Below, piece by piece: positions 63,922 to 64,000 of a DNA stretch of 64,000 nt. The position numbers were made by a program, and so were the translations under genes. This stretch comes from Bacteroidales bacterium (GTDB lineage: Bacteria; Bacteroidota; Bacteroidia; Bacteroidales; Rikenellaceae), in NCBI GenBank assembly GCA_910574205.1, contig CAJSYJ010000002.1:398930-462929 (forward strand). The letters run 5' to 3'. Position 1 is the stretch's first letter. Every line of letters starts with the position of its first letter. Under the pieces are notes generated by a model. That model was not told the DNA's origin. It made no database searches and saw nothing but the letters and a program-made list of their open reading frames with translations.

Positions 63922-64000
63922 CAAGAAAGCCGTTCGGGTAATTAGTATTGCTCGACTTTGACATTACTGTCTTTACATCTGCAACCTATCAACGTAGTCG
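63922..64000 (-). rRNA. rrl: 23S ribosomal RNA, 3' end (partial)
   Basis: The minus strand reads GTTGATAGGTTGCAG and GAGCAATACTAATTACCCG, the conserved 3' terminus of Bacteroidales 23S rRNA. The gene continues beyond the window. The 3' end is placed by analogy, within about five bases. Order 23S-5S-terminator is normal. Confidence 0.93.

Overview
The window looks like chromosome from a Bacteroidales member, most likely Alistipes or another Rikenellaceae (inferred from gene content, not from a search). Pointers are the Bacteroidetes promoter signature (TTTG/TTG about 20 bases before TAnnTTTG) ahead of many genes, the near absence of Shine-Dalgarno sites, the fused LpxC-FabZ enzyme, type III glutamine synthetase, DUF5606 and DUF5689 proteins, an S6-S18-L9 operon and a two-subunit methylmalonyl-CoA mutase. 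Coding DNA is GC-rich with many ATA isoleucine codons. Minus-strand 5S and 23S rRNA genes close the right edge.

Layout. 1-16.8 kb: tRNA-Arg(ACG), an outer-membrane barrel protein, obgE, a minus-strand serB operon with two DUF5689 lipoproteins, mscS, der, a sugar-type MFS transporter, a PhoH ATPase, a dipeptidase, a lipid-kinase-like protein and a flavodoxin/ferredoxin protein. 16.8-31 kb: an ABC-F ATPase behind a structured leader that carries a six-codon upstream ORF, rpsF-rpsR-rplI (with two rare Shine-Dalgarno sites), a DUF169 protein, an ECF sigma/anti-sigma/DUF2807 envelope operon, rmuC, rpe, a second ABC-F ATPase, a broken oxidoreductase fragment, rlmB and a YgjP-like metallopeptidase. 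31-43 kb: ZIP transporter, rubrerythrin, a nucleotide pyrophosphatase/phosphodiesterase-like enzyme, an acyl-CoA:carboxylate CoA-transferase, rimP-nusA-infB, and lpxC/fabZ-lpxA for lipid A. 43-57 kb: a TonB-like protein, a cation/proton antiporter, dipeptidyl peptidase IV behind two near-identical promoters, an AraC regulator divergent from a carboxymuconolactone-decarboxylase/cupin fusion, glnN, and mutA-mutB of the succinate-to-propionate route, to which the CoA-transferase probably also belongs.

57.4-63.7 kb is the accessory part. It has two lower-GC nucleotidyltransferase-HEPN paralogues that share a 145-base identical 5' segment, a roughly 330-nt intergenic transcript candidate with many perfect stems and its own terminator, and a third, active-site-degenerate nucleotidyltransferase-HEPN gene. 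About 2.2 kb with no convincing gene follows, before the end of the rRNA operon.

Strongest leads for something undescribed: the structured RNA candidate at 59776-60105 embedded in the nucleotidyltransferase-HEPN cluster, the uORF attenuator ahead of the ABC-F gene, a promoter family whose 20-base spacer is itself conserved at four sites, and Shine-Dalgarno sites restricted to rpsR and rplI.
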